NCBI GenBank assembly: GCA_963573315.1
Contig: OY752145.1
Coordinates: 1,550,001-1,614,000 of the forward strand
DNA: 64,000 nucleotides
Origin: Entomortierella parvispora
Taxonomy: Eukaryota > Mortierellomycota > Mortierellomycetes > Mortierellales > Mortierellaceae
Reading direction: 5' to 3'
The notes beneath the pieces were generated by a model, which searched no databases, was not told the DNA's origin, and worked only from the letters and a program-made list of their open reading frames with translations. This document shows positions 44,601 to 55,029 of the stretch, piece by piece (position 1 is the stretch's first letter; each line of letters begins with the position of its first letter). The translations under genes were made by a program, and so were the position numbers.

Positions 44601-47600
44601 ACGCTCCCACATTCGCGGACAAAATCCTTGAGTGAAGTCAGTAGCATCCCTCCGGAGCAAACATCGGGTCACAGTCAACAGCTCTCTGAGATTGAAAAGC
44701 TCATGAACAGTTCGCTTCACCTCGTTCCGAAGGCAACGCCTCTGCCAGTCTCAGAGTAAATGTTTTTCTGTGAAGGCAGACCACCCAAAAAAAAGAAAGA
44801 GGGCATAATAGTTACTAATCATATTTTTTGTTTCTTTCCTGCATGACTGTAGAATTCCTCATTATCCGATGGAATTGGTTATACGCAATCGTGAACTTCA
44901 TCTTCGCTTCCATGGAACAAAAGTGCATTCGAAGGAGTATGTTCTTCACTCTTGGACAAGCGGCTACCTGGATGACTCGCGCCCAGATAGGCCAATAATG
45001 GTCTATGGTCGAGTTTTCCTGACTCAATCAGGCATGTACTTTTACGCCAGAGGATTGAGCGTAGAGACCAAGCGGATGTATCGATTCTCAACCATTCGAG
45101 GCATCGAGTGCGAACAAAAGGACATCTCTACCGAGTGGCGCATTGAGACGATGGATGGTGTCCAGCATTTGTTCTGTCAATTTACGCTGACAGAGACAGA
45201 ATACCAAGTTCTTCATTTGATTTGGACCAATGTTCACCAGGCCAAGGATCGGTTACCCGTGAAGGAACTCTTTAGGAGGACTATGTTGATCACGAACAGA
45301 CCCAAGGGAAGTGCAGGATCAGGCTCTCTGGCGGAAACAGAGTCCAATCACTTAACGTCAAGGGATGGAAAAATGACTAACCATGCGGGAGAACATCCCG
45401 AAAGTCCTTCGGGAGTCAGCTCGGAAGCAGCTTCCATCAAAACCGATGACGAAGATTGGGGAGAGCTGGATTTCCCAGAAGAAGGTAGAATTCTGCTCTG
45501 AGTCTAATGGGTTAACGAAATAGAGCAACATGGACCTGGATCGCTTATTAACATATTTATCTTCTTGTATCTTTGTAGATTTCCCATCAACAATGGAAGC
45601 GCCTTCTGGACCAGTCACTTGCCAATGCCCTGGACATTTGGAAAAGGTCGAATTGGAGCAATCATTCAATGTCTCTGCTAGAAAGATGAGTCGGCTGCTT
45701 TTTGGACACGACAGTCCAGTGTGGAAGGAGTTTCACGACAGGCGTAACAACACTGGTAAGAGAAATCATCATTGCTCCTGTTTTCAACATTAAGAGATGG
45801 ATCCTTGGATCCTGATAAAAAAAAGGTGCCCATTGACATAACACAATCCATTTTCTTTTTTCCCTCTAGTTCAAAGTATAGGGGAGTGGACTTCGACGGG
45901 AGGTCACAAGACGAGGACGGTCAAATTTCTAATGGTGGTCAACAATCCGCTTGTAAAACTGAATCGCACGGACTGTGTAGAGGCACAAGAATGCGATGTC
46001 GAAGAAGACTATCTCCGATACTCGTATAGTGTCAAGCCGAGTGTTCTTGCGATGCCCTACAGTGATGCATTTACGCCTGTCCTCCGTTATTGTATTACCT
46101 ACGAGAGCAAGGATCGTTGCAAATTGGTCTGCACCAGTGGCATCGAATGGCACAAGAACCCACTAGTCAAAGCCATGATTAAGGGAGCAGTCCTAAAAGG
46201 CACAGCAGAAACCATTCGGGATCTGGTCGAAATCCTTCAATTCCACCTGGAGCATCACCGACAGCAGGGACAGACTTCAGTCAAAAGACCGACTTTGGAT
46301 CCGAGTGCCACTAATGGCTCACCTGGCTTTGGTGGACACAGTAGGAGCGACTCGGCCAAGATCATGATCTCGCTCCATGGACCGGATGATGACCACAAGA
46401 TTTTGCTGGATCCACAGGATAACAACAGCTCTACGGACCTTCATGCCGAAAATTCCAAGGAGATTCGGGGACCTGGAGTCAGACGCCATACAGTCAGCGC
46501 AGCAGCGTCGGGTGGAGTCATGTATTCGGGTCCAAGAGTTCAGGGGCATTGGCCCACAGGATCTCAGCCCTCGTTTGTCCCCATTGGATCCAAGGCTAGT
46601 CGCACAAAACTTTTGGGCAGACCAAGTCGTGGAAATCTGAAGGACGAAAGTCAGACCGCTACAAAAGATGGCGCCTTTGCGACTTCAAAATCCAACGGCG
46701 AATTGAGAATGAGCAATCTCTTTGGACTCTTGCGCTCAAAGGATGAAGCGCATCGCAGGTGGGCTACAACTCGACTCCTCTTTGTCGTACTAGTGGTCTC
46801 ATCTTTGATCAACATCTGGGCAGCATTCAACAGTCAGAGGATGCTCAACTCGGCGTGGAAAATGCAGGGACATGGTGTCTCAGACCAGTATGAACAACCT
46901 CAAGGCTATCCGGAACCACTGAGTCGAATGGCGAGCTTTGGCTCTACGAAGGACTCCAACGTGCACCACGGAGGCGATCGCAACGTGCGAGTGGCAGCAA
47001 GGGCGGTGTTTTTGAGAGATTTGGAGGAACAAATGTTGACCGGTGAATTTGATGGATTTGAGGATGGACGAACTATCGATCGCAAGACTTTCGAGATCTT
47101 TTTGGAGGTCAGGGAGTCATTTAGGGCATGGTCCAAGCCGCCTCTAGAATGGTTCTCAGACGCGGAAGAAACGAACCACGAAAAAACTCTGAGCTCCTCA
47201 TCTGCCGCGACTACAGCAACGTTGTCGCCAGCAGCCAGTCCAAGGCCGTCGCCCACGCCGTCGAGTGGTTTTGGGGACGGGAACGACTCGATGGCAAGAT
47301 ACCCATGGCTGCTGCCTCAGCACCGTCGTTGGGCTACCAGGATCATTTTCCAGCGGGATAGGGTCGGGATTATGAGACATGATTTGTTGGTGACCTTTGA
47401 GCTCTTGAAGCAGCTGGAGCGGCGGTTGTTGGAGACTGAGTATATTAACTGGCTCATGGACGAGAGGAGTAGATGCCGCTTGTGGGAACATAGACGGCAT
47501 GCCGCTACAGACAAGAGAAAGCAAGAAAAGGCAGGATTGGAGGCAGGTGCAGATGCGGTGGAGGGAGGGACCGAACAGAGCACACCCTCTGCATCTTCGT

Positions 47601-47896
47601 CCTCGTCATTGACAAAGGAAGGAGCGGAAATTGACTTGAAAGGCACCCTCCTTCGACAGCTCGAGACAGATCAAGCGCTGAATGCTGAGCGGGTGAAGGA
47701 GCAGTTGGTTCACGAGCACGAGCAACATCTTGGCCAGGAAGGGGGCAATGTCGCTGCCAGGGGGAATGCACGAGCAAGTGGCAAGAGAGAAAAGGAGAAT
47801 CAAAAGAAAAGTAAGGATAGGGTGACGGCAGAGTTTTGCCGTGGTCTTGACCGGCAAATGGAGCTGTTCCTAGTGGATTCTCCGACCCCTGTGTGA
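41624..47896 (+). CDS. BAR-PH-VASt membrane-contact-site sterol transfer protein (Lam1/Sip3 type)
   Basis: Nine exons: 41624-41812, 41949-41985, 42126-42194, 42601-42962, 43034-43974, 44063-44755, 44853-45484, 45579-45755, 45870-47896. They join in frame to 1708 residues. Domains in order: BAR (about 28-280; LEDALLDNPNFRANIKLFEG); PH (about 433-570; KQGYLNIRI, WQRKYFFIQEGEF); a disordered Ser-rich part; a second PH/GRAM-like domain (about 795-930; RFHGTKVHSKEYVLHSW); and a VASt lipid-transfer domain (about 985-1160; HLEKVELEQSFNVSARKMSR, RYSYSVKPSVLAMPYSDAFT). A transmembrane helix follows at about 1334-1355 (LLFVVLVVSSLINIWAAF), then a long charged, partly coiled-coil tail. Yeast Lam1/Sip3 and Lam3 share this order, sit in the ER at plasma-membrane contacts and return sterol to the ER. 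That role is inferred here from architecture. Exons 2 and 3 are short (37 and 69 nt). Confidence 0.9.
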
Positions 47897-48087
47897 TTAG
47901 CGCAGAATGTCCAACCCCTGTCTGACCAGCGTAGAAAATAAAATAAGAGAGGGAAGGTTGAGAACACGGCAAAACTCTTCTTCTCTCTCAACCCCTCATA
48001 TCTCCCCTCCCTGGATCCCTACCCTCTACCATTTCCCTCGTTCCTTCCACTTCGTTGACACTACCTGGCCTGCAAAAGAATCGGAGC

Positions 48088-49719
48088 ATGGTGGTGGAAC
48101 AAGGAAATAAGCCGTTCGTCACGATCGCCTTCTCTCGGCGCACGTTGGTGTTCATTTTAGGTGCACTTTGTATATTTTGCATACTGGCCACTCTCGAAGT
48201 GTCCCACCATTCCTCTGAACAGCAGCAGCAAAGGCAGTGGCAACCGGTATATTTGCGCCATAGTTACGAAAAAACCCGCCCAGAGAAGGAACTCGGAGGA
48301 ATCACTATATTTGAGGCGGAACTAGTTCAAAACCGTGTAGAACTCAGCTGGACACCACAAGAGCCAACAGCGTCGCTGCCACTGCTAGGGTCCCTATCGC
48401 CACCTTCCCACACGGAATCTCCCTCATCGCCTCTACTACAACCACTACCACCGAAGCAAGAGTCAACATTATCGTCAGAGTCACCATTTCCACCGCCACC
48501 GAATGAAGCAAAAACAGTGTCGATCACCGCGCGGCGGCCAAAGATCTACGATCATGTCCTTTGCAATGACGAGATGGACATGCTGGAGATACGTTTTCGG
48601 GAGCTTGATTCGGTTGTAGCTCGGTTCTTTGTCTTTGAGTCTAACCGGACGTTCTCGGACAAGACAAAGCCACTTTACTTCCAAGAAAACCGGGATCGGT
48701 TCCAGCAATATGAACACAAGATCACCCATATCGTCCTCCCCCTCATCCCTGAACCAGAGAAAATCCGAATCCGGCAAGAACGCCTGCTCTGGTTTGGTTG
48801 GGAACCTGAAGTCTTTGCACGGAACAAGGCCCTCTCGACTGTATTCCAGGATCCTGAGATCCAGGAAGGTGATTGGATCATTCTATCAGATATCGACGAG
48901 ATCCCTAGGGCGGACGTGCTCCGAGCCCTCATTGCAAACACAGAGATGGAGCAGGATGAGGATGAAGACAAGAGAGGAAAAGAAGAGGAAGGGCCAGAAC
49001 CATTCACCGACGCTCCTTGGGCAGTACCCAAGGGCAAGGATATTCTTCGCCTAAAATGCCAGTACTTTCAGTTTTCGTTTGAATACCAGGGTGACATCAT
49101 GATCGATAATGGGCCAGTTCTGTTACGGTACCGCGAGCAGAACTCTACGCGCTTCAATTATACACGCGACCAGCGAGACATCGCCCGGGGAATCAAAACC
49201 GAAGAGGAGGTTAAAGAACTGTATCAGGCCATGGATCGGAATTGGATCAACGGTGGACATTATTTGAGGATGGCTCGGGAGAACAAGAACTTGCCTCGAC
49301 TCCACGAGAGTTGTTGGCATTGTTCCTTCTGTCTGCCAACGGTCGCGGATGTAGTCCGGAAATTGGAATCTTATTCACATTCGGAGCACAATTCGGTGAA
49401 GTACAAGAACGTGGATCATCTTGTCGCGGTGGCGGCGCAAGGCCAGAATATCTATAACTCGGATGATTCCTTTAAATACATCCCTGAAAACAGGGATGTG
49501 CCGTTGAAATTGAGAGAGGAATATACAGACCATCGTTACGACTATTTGTTGAGGAGGCATGGAAAGACCCACACGGGTGGATTTCAAGATGTTCCCGATC
49601 CAGAGGCCCCAACGCTAGTCGAGGACAGTGCACTGCCACCATTAAGCAGCACTCATAGCATCGGTGAAAGCGAGCCAGTCGGGACTGACCGTCCCATCCC
49701 AACATCTGCAGCATCGTAA
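48088..49719 (+). CDS. Glycosyltransferase family 17 protein (beta-1,4-GlcNAc transferase-like), type II membrane
   Basis: Single exon, 543 residues from the first ATG at 48088. A short cytosolic tail is followed by a signal anchor at residues 19-36 (TLVFILGALCIFCILATL), so the enzyme is probably Golgi-resident with its catalytic side in the lumen. A Pro/Ser-rich stem leads to the GT17 domain from about residue 150 (KIYDHVLCNDEMDMLEIRF, VFESNRTFSDKTKPLYF). The metal/nucleotide-sugar motif is in SDIDEIPR near residue 268, and later blocks are LKCQYFQFSF and a Cys pair in CWHCSFC. GT17 includes animal MGAT3, which adds bisecting GlcNAc. Fungal members are common but their acceptors are mostly unknown. 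AATAAA near 49763. Confidence 0.9.
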   Translation: MVVEQGNKPFVTIAFSRRTLVFILGALCIFCILATLEVSHHSSEQQQQRQWQPVYLRHSYEKTRPEKELGGITIFEAELVQNRVELSWTPQEPTASLPLLGSLSPPSHTESPSSPLLQPLPPKQESTLSSESPFPPPPNEAKTVSITARRPKIYDHVLCNDEMDMLEIRFRELDSVVARFFVFESNRTFSDKTKPLYFQENRDRFQQYEHKITHIVLPLIPEPEKIRIRQERLLWFGWEPEVFARNKALSTVFQDPEIQEGDWIILSDIDEIPRADVLRALIANTEMEQDEDEDKRGKEEEGPEPFTDAPWAVPKGKDILRLKCQYFQFSFEYQGDIMIDNGPVLLRYREQNSTRFNYTRDQRDIARGIKTEEEVKELYQAMDRNWINGGHYLRMARENKNLPRLHESCWHCSFCLPTVADVVRKLESYSHSEHNSVKYKNVDHLVAVAAQGQNIYNSDDSFKYIPENRDVPLKLREEYTDHRYDYLLRRHGKTHTGGFQDVPDPEAPTLVEDSALPPLSSTHSIGESEPVGTDRPIPTSAAS

Positions 49720-51358
49720 GATCCGCAAGAAAACAGAAAGATAAACTGTAGCAAAACAAGAAATAAACAATCACGCTGACAGACAGATGCGAGAGGGAGT
49801 TGGGCAGATGATGCAGAGAGAAGAAGGGAAGCGGTGGTTTCCTTTCCGCGTGTCTTTTCCACTTTTCCCTCCTCCTTCCTCCCCTTGCCCTCTTCCCCAT
49901 CACGCGCCACAGCATCTGTGCATTGAAGAAAGAGAAAGCATTTCGGGCTCCTAGATTTCAAACTCCGTTGAATTCAACGACGCGTCGACTTCCTCTGCGA
50001 TGCGGGGGCGCAAGCGAGCCCGGCGGCTGCGAGTGCTAAGAGATGAGGGGTTGCATCAAGGCGCAGGCCAAAAACAGCTCGACTCAACAGAATATAAAAA
50101 GTAACAACACCGCTACATTGAGCAAATGCGAGGGTGAGAGCGCCAAAGATAGAAAGGCAGCGCTGAAAAAAAATCGCCATTACACCTGCATCTTTCTCAT
50201 CAGCACCATTCACCGGGTACATTTGCTCGCAAGTCCTTGCCCTTGTTTCCCCTGGGCTAGGCACCGACGCCGAGGATTTGGAAAACATGAAAGAAAAAGT
50301 GCAGGCTAGCCCTTACCAGCTCTCAGGAATTGTTTCGTCGCGGTACGCTGCGATAGAGACACAGTCCACAGCTGACAGCTCTCTCACCATCCTTTTTTTG
50401 TCTTTGACCTTCTGTTATCCCAGTGAACGCCTTTCCTGGGTCAGGGAGGAAAGAGGGGCGACCCCTTGGATGGACTTACCCCGTCTTCATTCCATTCAGT
50501 CTCTCTGGACTCCATGCTGTTGTTCTTTTCTCTCTGTCTCCCTCTCCCTCTAACACGTCCTCCTTTTGTCCGCCAGTCTTCGGTTCGCCCTCCCCTCGTG
50601 CGCCCCTCAAAGTCCGTTTGAAGTATCTTCCAAAGTCCTTGTCGTCGCTACCTCTCCCCCCACCCACCCCTTCCGTCAATCTCTTCGGCGACACACAGAC
50701 ACTCCTTCCTTCCCCTTTTGGTTCCTTTTGTGTTCCTTTGGTGGTTTGCTCACTGAACCCCGTTCGTGCCAGCAAAAACTATTATCTTCTGCATCCCTTC
50801 ATGCGACCCCGTAAAAAGATGAAGGCTGCCCTGGATTTGTATAACTTTTTCTTTTCTTTACCAATGACCATCGTGGCTCTGGGATGCTTGGCATTCATCT
50901 TCACCTTTGCGCCGGGGGCGGATATTGTGTCCTGTAGCGAACACGCCATTATTTTAGTGGCTACCATTCCAGTTGCCCGCCTCTCTTTCTTGCTTTCACA
51001 CTCTTTTTCTCTCTGTCGCTCCTCTTCTTTTTTTACTTTCCGTTCTTTTGCCACATCTTCCTGGCTCCCCCGACTGACTCTGTTCCCATCTCTGCCTGCC
51101 CTTCAAAAGCAACCTCCTTTCTGTTTTGCTCCCTTCCTCTTTTGCACGTCTTTCACCTACCGCCTTACTCGCATCCTTTTTGGTGTCCCTCGAACCCCTC
51201 GACCCTACCCTACTTCTCAACGACACGACACGACACTTTACCGTCATATACATTTTGTTCAATTGACCCCACCCCCAGCGCGTCCTCAGGCATCTCTTCA
51301 CTACAAAGAGAAGTGAAGAGAAAACATAACATTTGACTTTAAAGAAAAAGAAAAAACA
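49720..51358. other. 1.6-kb intergenic region
   Basis: 3' side of the GT17 gene and upstream region of the seven-helix protein, strongly CT-rich from about 50380 to 51300. A long frame at 50423-51316 reads as Ser/Pro/Phe-rich low complexity and is not accepted. No RNA gene seen. Confidence 0.5.
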
Positions 51359-52962
51359 ATGGACAACATGGAACCGGTTGTCAACTCCACAGAGTTTTGC
51401 GACTGGCGAGTACAGAGTCAGGGAAATTGCATGGGCGTTACGTACGTGTCGTTTCTGTACACGACCCACATCATCTCTTCGTTCCTGTTCTTGTTCATCT
51501 CGGTCGGAATCTTGATTCACAACATTTGGTGGAAGGGCCAGAAGATCTGGGAGTTTTCAAGAAATGATCGAGCCTTTCGACCGCGACCCACTGAAGGGTT
51601 CGTCTTTTGGTGCACTGGATACTTTTTCTGTAAGGGAGAAAAGGGGGTTTTTTTATTCTCATATTGTTAGGAACGTTATTTTTTACCCTGGTTAACACTG
51701 CATCCTTTGAAACGATCTTGCTGTTTAGTCCGATGTGTACTTTCTGTGCTGCTGCTCGTTGGCGTCAATGAAGGGAAAAGAGGACTATTGGAAAACTTTG
51801 TAAGGATAAATCACACCTTTTCATTGACGTTATATAACGTTATACATGACCTTTTATGAAACTTGATCTGAGCAGGACTTTCTCTCTTCCTGCTCATACA
51901 CATTCTCACTCACTCACTCACACCATTTCTACCCTCTCTTCATGATATCTGCCCATTCCTTGCAATTGATCTAGGCTGACCTGCCTTGGGTTTTTGTCTC
52001 TGGAGCCATGGGTTTCTATCTCGTGGGTATTATCTACGCCACCCCAGCCTCGTTTTCGACCCACAATGGCTTCTCCAGTAAGAAACGGAGGTCTACACAG
52101 AATGACAATTACAACAACAACAATGTCATCCAGATCAACAACGACATGGGTCGATTCTCGTCCATGATGGAGCCCAAGCGAGTTTATCTGCCCACTCCGA
52201 TGGTTCTAAACTTTACTTTGCTGGGCTTGACCGTCCTGCCTCTGATTGCGAACCAAATCCTGGCTTCGTTTGCGGGCTCGGCGTTCGATAGGGACGATTT
52301 GGACCTGTACAACTCTTTGATCGCAGCGATGTATGGCGTCTGGTCGTTAGTGGTCGCCATCATCTTTGTTCTTTACCTCTTTTTCGGAAAGTAAGTCACT
52401 CTCCAGGAAAGAAAAGACAATGACAGCAGCAACACACGACAATGTTAGCGATTTTCCATGATACTAATTGCCTCTAATTGTTTTTTTTTCAGGCAACTTT
52501 TGACCATCATCTCTTCCAACATGGCTTCGATCAACGACAATGTGGGACGGGTCTCTTCTAGGATTGGAGCCGACTCTGAATATACGGACCGTGATGACAA
52601 CGAGCGTCAGCTCAACACACTAAAGTCCACGTATCAACGGATGCGAGCCATCTTGATCTTGTGCGGCAGTCTTTCAGCCATGATGGGTTTTATGATGCTC
52701 TTCTTTGCTATCTACCGGAGACGGATCCTGAACGACAACACGGCCAGCGAGACTTTTGCACTCATTTGGATCCATGGAGCAAGGTAAGACGCGTGAAGTA
52801 TCGCAGTTAGTGAAACAAATTGTGCTACGCGAGTGGAGTACACGCGTCGCTTGTGAATGCAAGTGTTTCTTCAGCCCCTGACCAAGATCGTCCGTTCTCT
52901 CTTCTTTTTTAAGTGTCGCGCTTGGATGTTCCTTGATCTTTATCCTGTTCAGAAAGGCATAA
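51359..52962 (+). CDS. Unrecognised seven-helix membrane protein
   Basis: Five exons: 51359-51629, 51729-51799, 51975-52390, 52493-52783, 52914-52962, joined in frame to 365 residues. Seven hydrophobic segments can be counted: VSFLYTTHIISSFLFLFISV; the segment across junction 1 (FWCTGYFFFRCVLSVLLLVG); PWVFVSGAMGFYLVGIIYA; MVLNFTLLGLTVLPLIANQI; LIAAMYGVWSLVVAIIFVLY; ILILCGSLSAMMGFMMLFFA; and the last across junction 4 (IWIHGASVALGCSLIFILF). An Asn-rich loop (NDNYNNNN) lies between helices 3 and 4. The N-terminus has an N-glycosylation sequon (NST) and two Cys, so it may be extracellular. The count suggests a GPCR-like receptor, but no known receptor motif (such as DRY or NPxxY) was found, and other seven-helix families are possible. 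Confidence 0.75.
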
Positions 52963-53407
52963 ACAAAAAGCGAAAACAAGAAAGAGTTCTTTTGTCTCTC
53001 GCTCCTTGAAAGCGGCACCCATCATCATCGTCATCATCGTCATCATCATCATCATCATAATTGCTAGGAATTGTACCATATCCCTGTATTCTTATTTTTC
53101 ATAGTCCTATCTCTCTCTCCTCTTTTGAGCGGACTCATATATCCACCCATCATACCATCATTGCCGTATCATAATAAAACAAGTTGGATGCAAAAACACA
53201 CGCCGCAGAGTTCGCTCCTTTTCTCTAGCTAAAAGCTCTCTCTTTTTCTTTGCGAGAAGAAAATAGCTTACGTGGATTGGCTGTCGTCATCCAACAATTC
53301 CACGAGGCTCTTCATCCATAAAGGAAACCGATTTTTTTTTGGGTCCTTCATCTCTCCTACCATTTTTTCCTTCGTTTGGTCGACCATCGTTCCTTCCTTC
53401 GCAAAAG
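52963..53407. other. Intergenic spacer with an ATC microsatellite
   Basis: An imperfect CATCAT/CGTCAT repeat occupies about 53020-53058, an AATAAA signal lies near 53174, and a CT-rich leader precedes the next ATG. No gene seen. Confidence 0.5.
53020..53058. repeat. ATC trinucleotide microsatellite
   Basis: CATCATCATCGT units repeated with few interruptions, non-coding. Confidence 0.9.
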
Positions 53408-54293
53408 ATGACCGACCCTCTCTCTTGTATCTACGAATTCCACTACTTTCCGATCCACGGTCTGGGTGCTACATCCCGAGCCATCCTGTCAATCTCTGGA
53501 GTCGAATGGTTCGACAAAGTTCAGCCATTCAAGGTACAAATGTGGAGCAATCATAACGACCCCCTTCCCTCCCTTCATTCCGCACACTGTTCTTGTGTCC
53601 ACATTATCTTTTTGCTAATGCATCTCAATTGATATGCAAATTGTGGAGAGTGTTTATTAGACTTGGAGAGAAGTCAAAGCCTCGACGCCATTTGGGTTCC
53701 TGCCCATCTTGACAGTGCGGGACCATGAGGGAAAGACAGTGAACGAGTTTCCAGAGGCGGACGTCATTGAGCGCTACTTGGGCAAGAAACTCGGCTTCTT
53801 TGGCTCCACGAACCAGGAGGAACTCGAGATTGAGATTTTGCTGAATCAGACCATTACTCTCCAAAACATTTGGGTTTTCCGCGTCGTCCCTGCTCGAGAT
53901 CAAGTCCGGGATGAGGTCACGCAGGCGTTTCTGGAGTACTCTCCCCAGTTCTGGATCAACAATTGTGAAAAGCATTTAAAAGCCAAGGCCGAGAAGGAAG
54001 GAAGAGAGGGCGGAGTTGGGAATGGGCACTTTGTTGGTGATAGAACTTCGATGGCGGATATCAAGGCTGCTGTGCTGATGGACATCCTTCTCGCCGTCCC
54101 TGGATCTGATAAGACATTGAATGCAGTGAATGCACCGGGCTTGTGGAAGGTTAAGGAGAAGGTGGATATAATCCCTGCGTATGCAGCGTATCGTCAAACA
54201 GACGCGTTCAAACACCATGATGACCTTCAAAAGGAGAAGGTGGTGCCAAAGCTGAAGGGCTTTGATATGAAGAAGTGCCATGTTTTCTCATAG
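53408..54293 (+). CDS. Glutathione S-transferase-like protein
   Basis: Two exons, 53408-53533 and 53661-54293, joined in phase 0 across a 127-nt intron to give 252 residues. The N-terminal thioredoxin-like half starts at about residue 7 (YEFHYFPIHGLGATSRAILS); the Tyr in YFPIHG is the likely glutathione-activating residue, as in sigma-type GSTs. Then FGFLPILTV supplies the cis-Pro and NEFPEADVIERYLG the Glu-x-x-binding turn. The helical C-terminal half contains TSMADIKAAVLMD, matching the GST motif in which an Asp caps a helix. An N-glycosylation sequon (NQT) is not expected to matter in a cytosolic enzyme. An in-frame Met at 53339 would add 23 residues but lies in low-complexity sequence. 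Function: conjugation of glutathione to electrophiles or a related isomerase role. Confidence 0.85.
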
Positions 54294-55029
54294 AGAGGGA
54301 GAGAGGGGGAAATAAACAACAACCTCGCACAGCTTCAAAGACGAAGGGAAGAACGCGTGTGGAATTCAAAAACAAAAGAACACGGAGCACGGAACACGCG
54401 ACAGCAACGGTCAAGGGAAAGAACCTGTGAACCCGTGAAGAACGTTTTACCGTCGCGGCAATTCAGTGCAGGAGAGCGAGAGTTGCAATCAATTGGGCCG
54501 ATCGCTCTCATTCCTGATGCAGTTCGCCAGGTGGTGATTGCCCTAGGTTTTTTTTTTCCTTATCTCTGTTCTGTTTGTTGTTGTTGTCATAGGCACTTGG
54601 TCAACAGAGGCATGATTGACCAATTGTTATCTCGTCGACCATCGCCGTGCATGCGTGCTGGGGAAGCTGGGAAAGGAGAAGGGAACAAAGAAAAAAATAG
54701 GAGCCAGGAAAAAAGGCCGAGAGCTGGTTCCTGCTCCCCACTGCTCCCAGGCGTCTCCCCCCACACTCACGCACTCCCATCCTTCCTCTTTCTTGCAGGA
54801 AGAGATCAAAACGCGATAAGCAATTAAAGATGTCTCTCTGGATGGACTCGACTCGCGTACTTTGCCCCAGTGGCACCCTTTCTCTCTCTTTCCTCTCTTT
54901 CGTCCTCTTGGTTGCTTCCTTCCCTCCTTGTCTCCTTCTCTCAACCGCCCGCGCATTCGTCTCTTTGCATCCATCCCTTCATTCATCCCTCCATCCCTGC
55001 ATTCATTCACTCATTCGCCTACTATTCCC
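54294..55029. other. Intergenic spacer
   Basis: AATAAA at about 54311 for the GST-like gene, then the CT-rich promoter/leader of the next F-box gene (54870-55020), where ATTC/CATCC units recur. No gene seen. Confidence 0.5.

Noticed and set aside
50423-51316. 297-codon plus-strand frame
   Set aside because: Ser/Pro/Phe-rich translation of a CT-rich promoter region, overlapped by other frames; no domain.
52914-52962. Last exon of the seven-helix gene as chance sequence
   Set aside because: Kept in the model instead: it restores frame and completes helix 7 with a proper stop, although it is only 49 nt.
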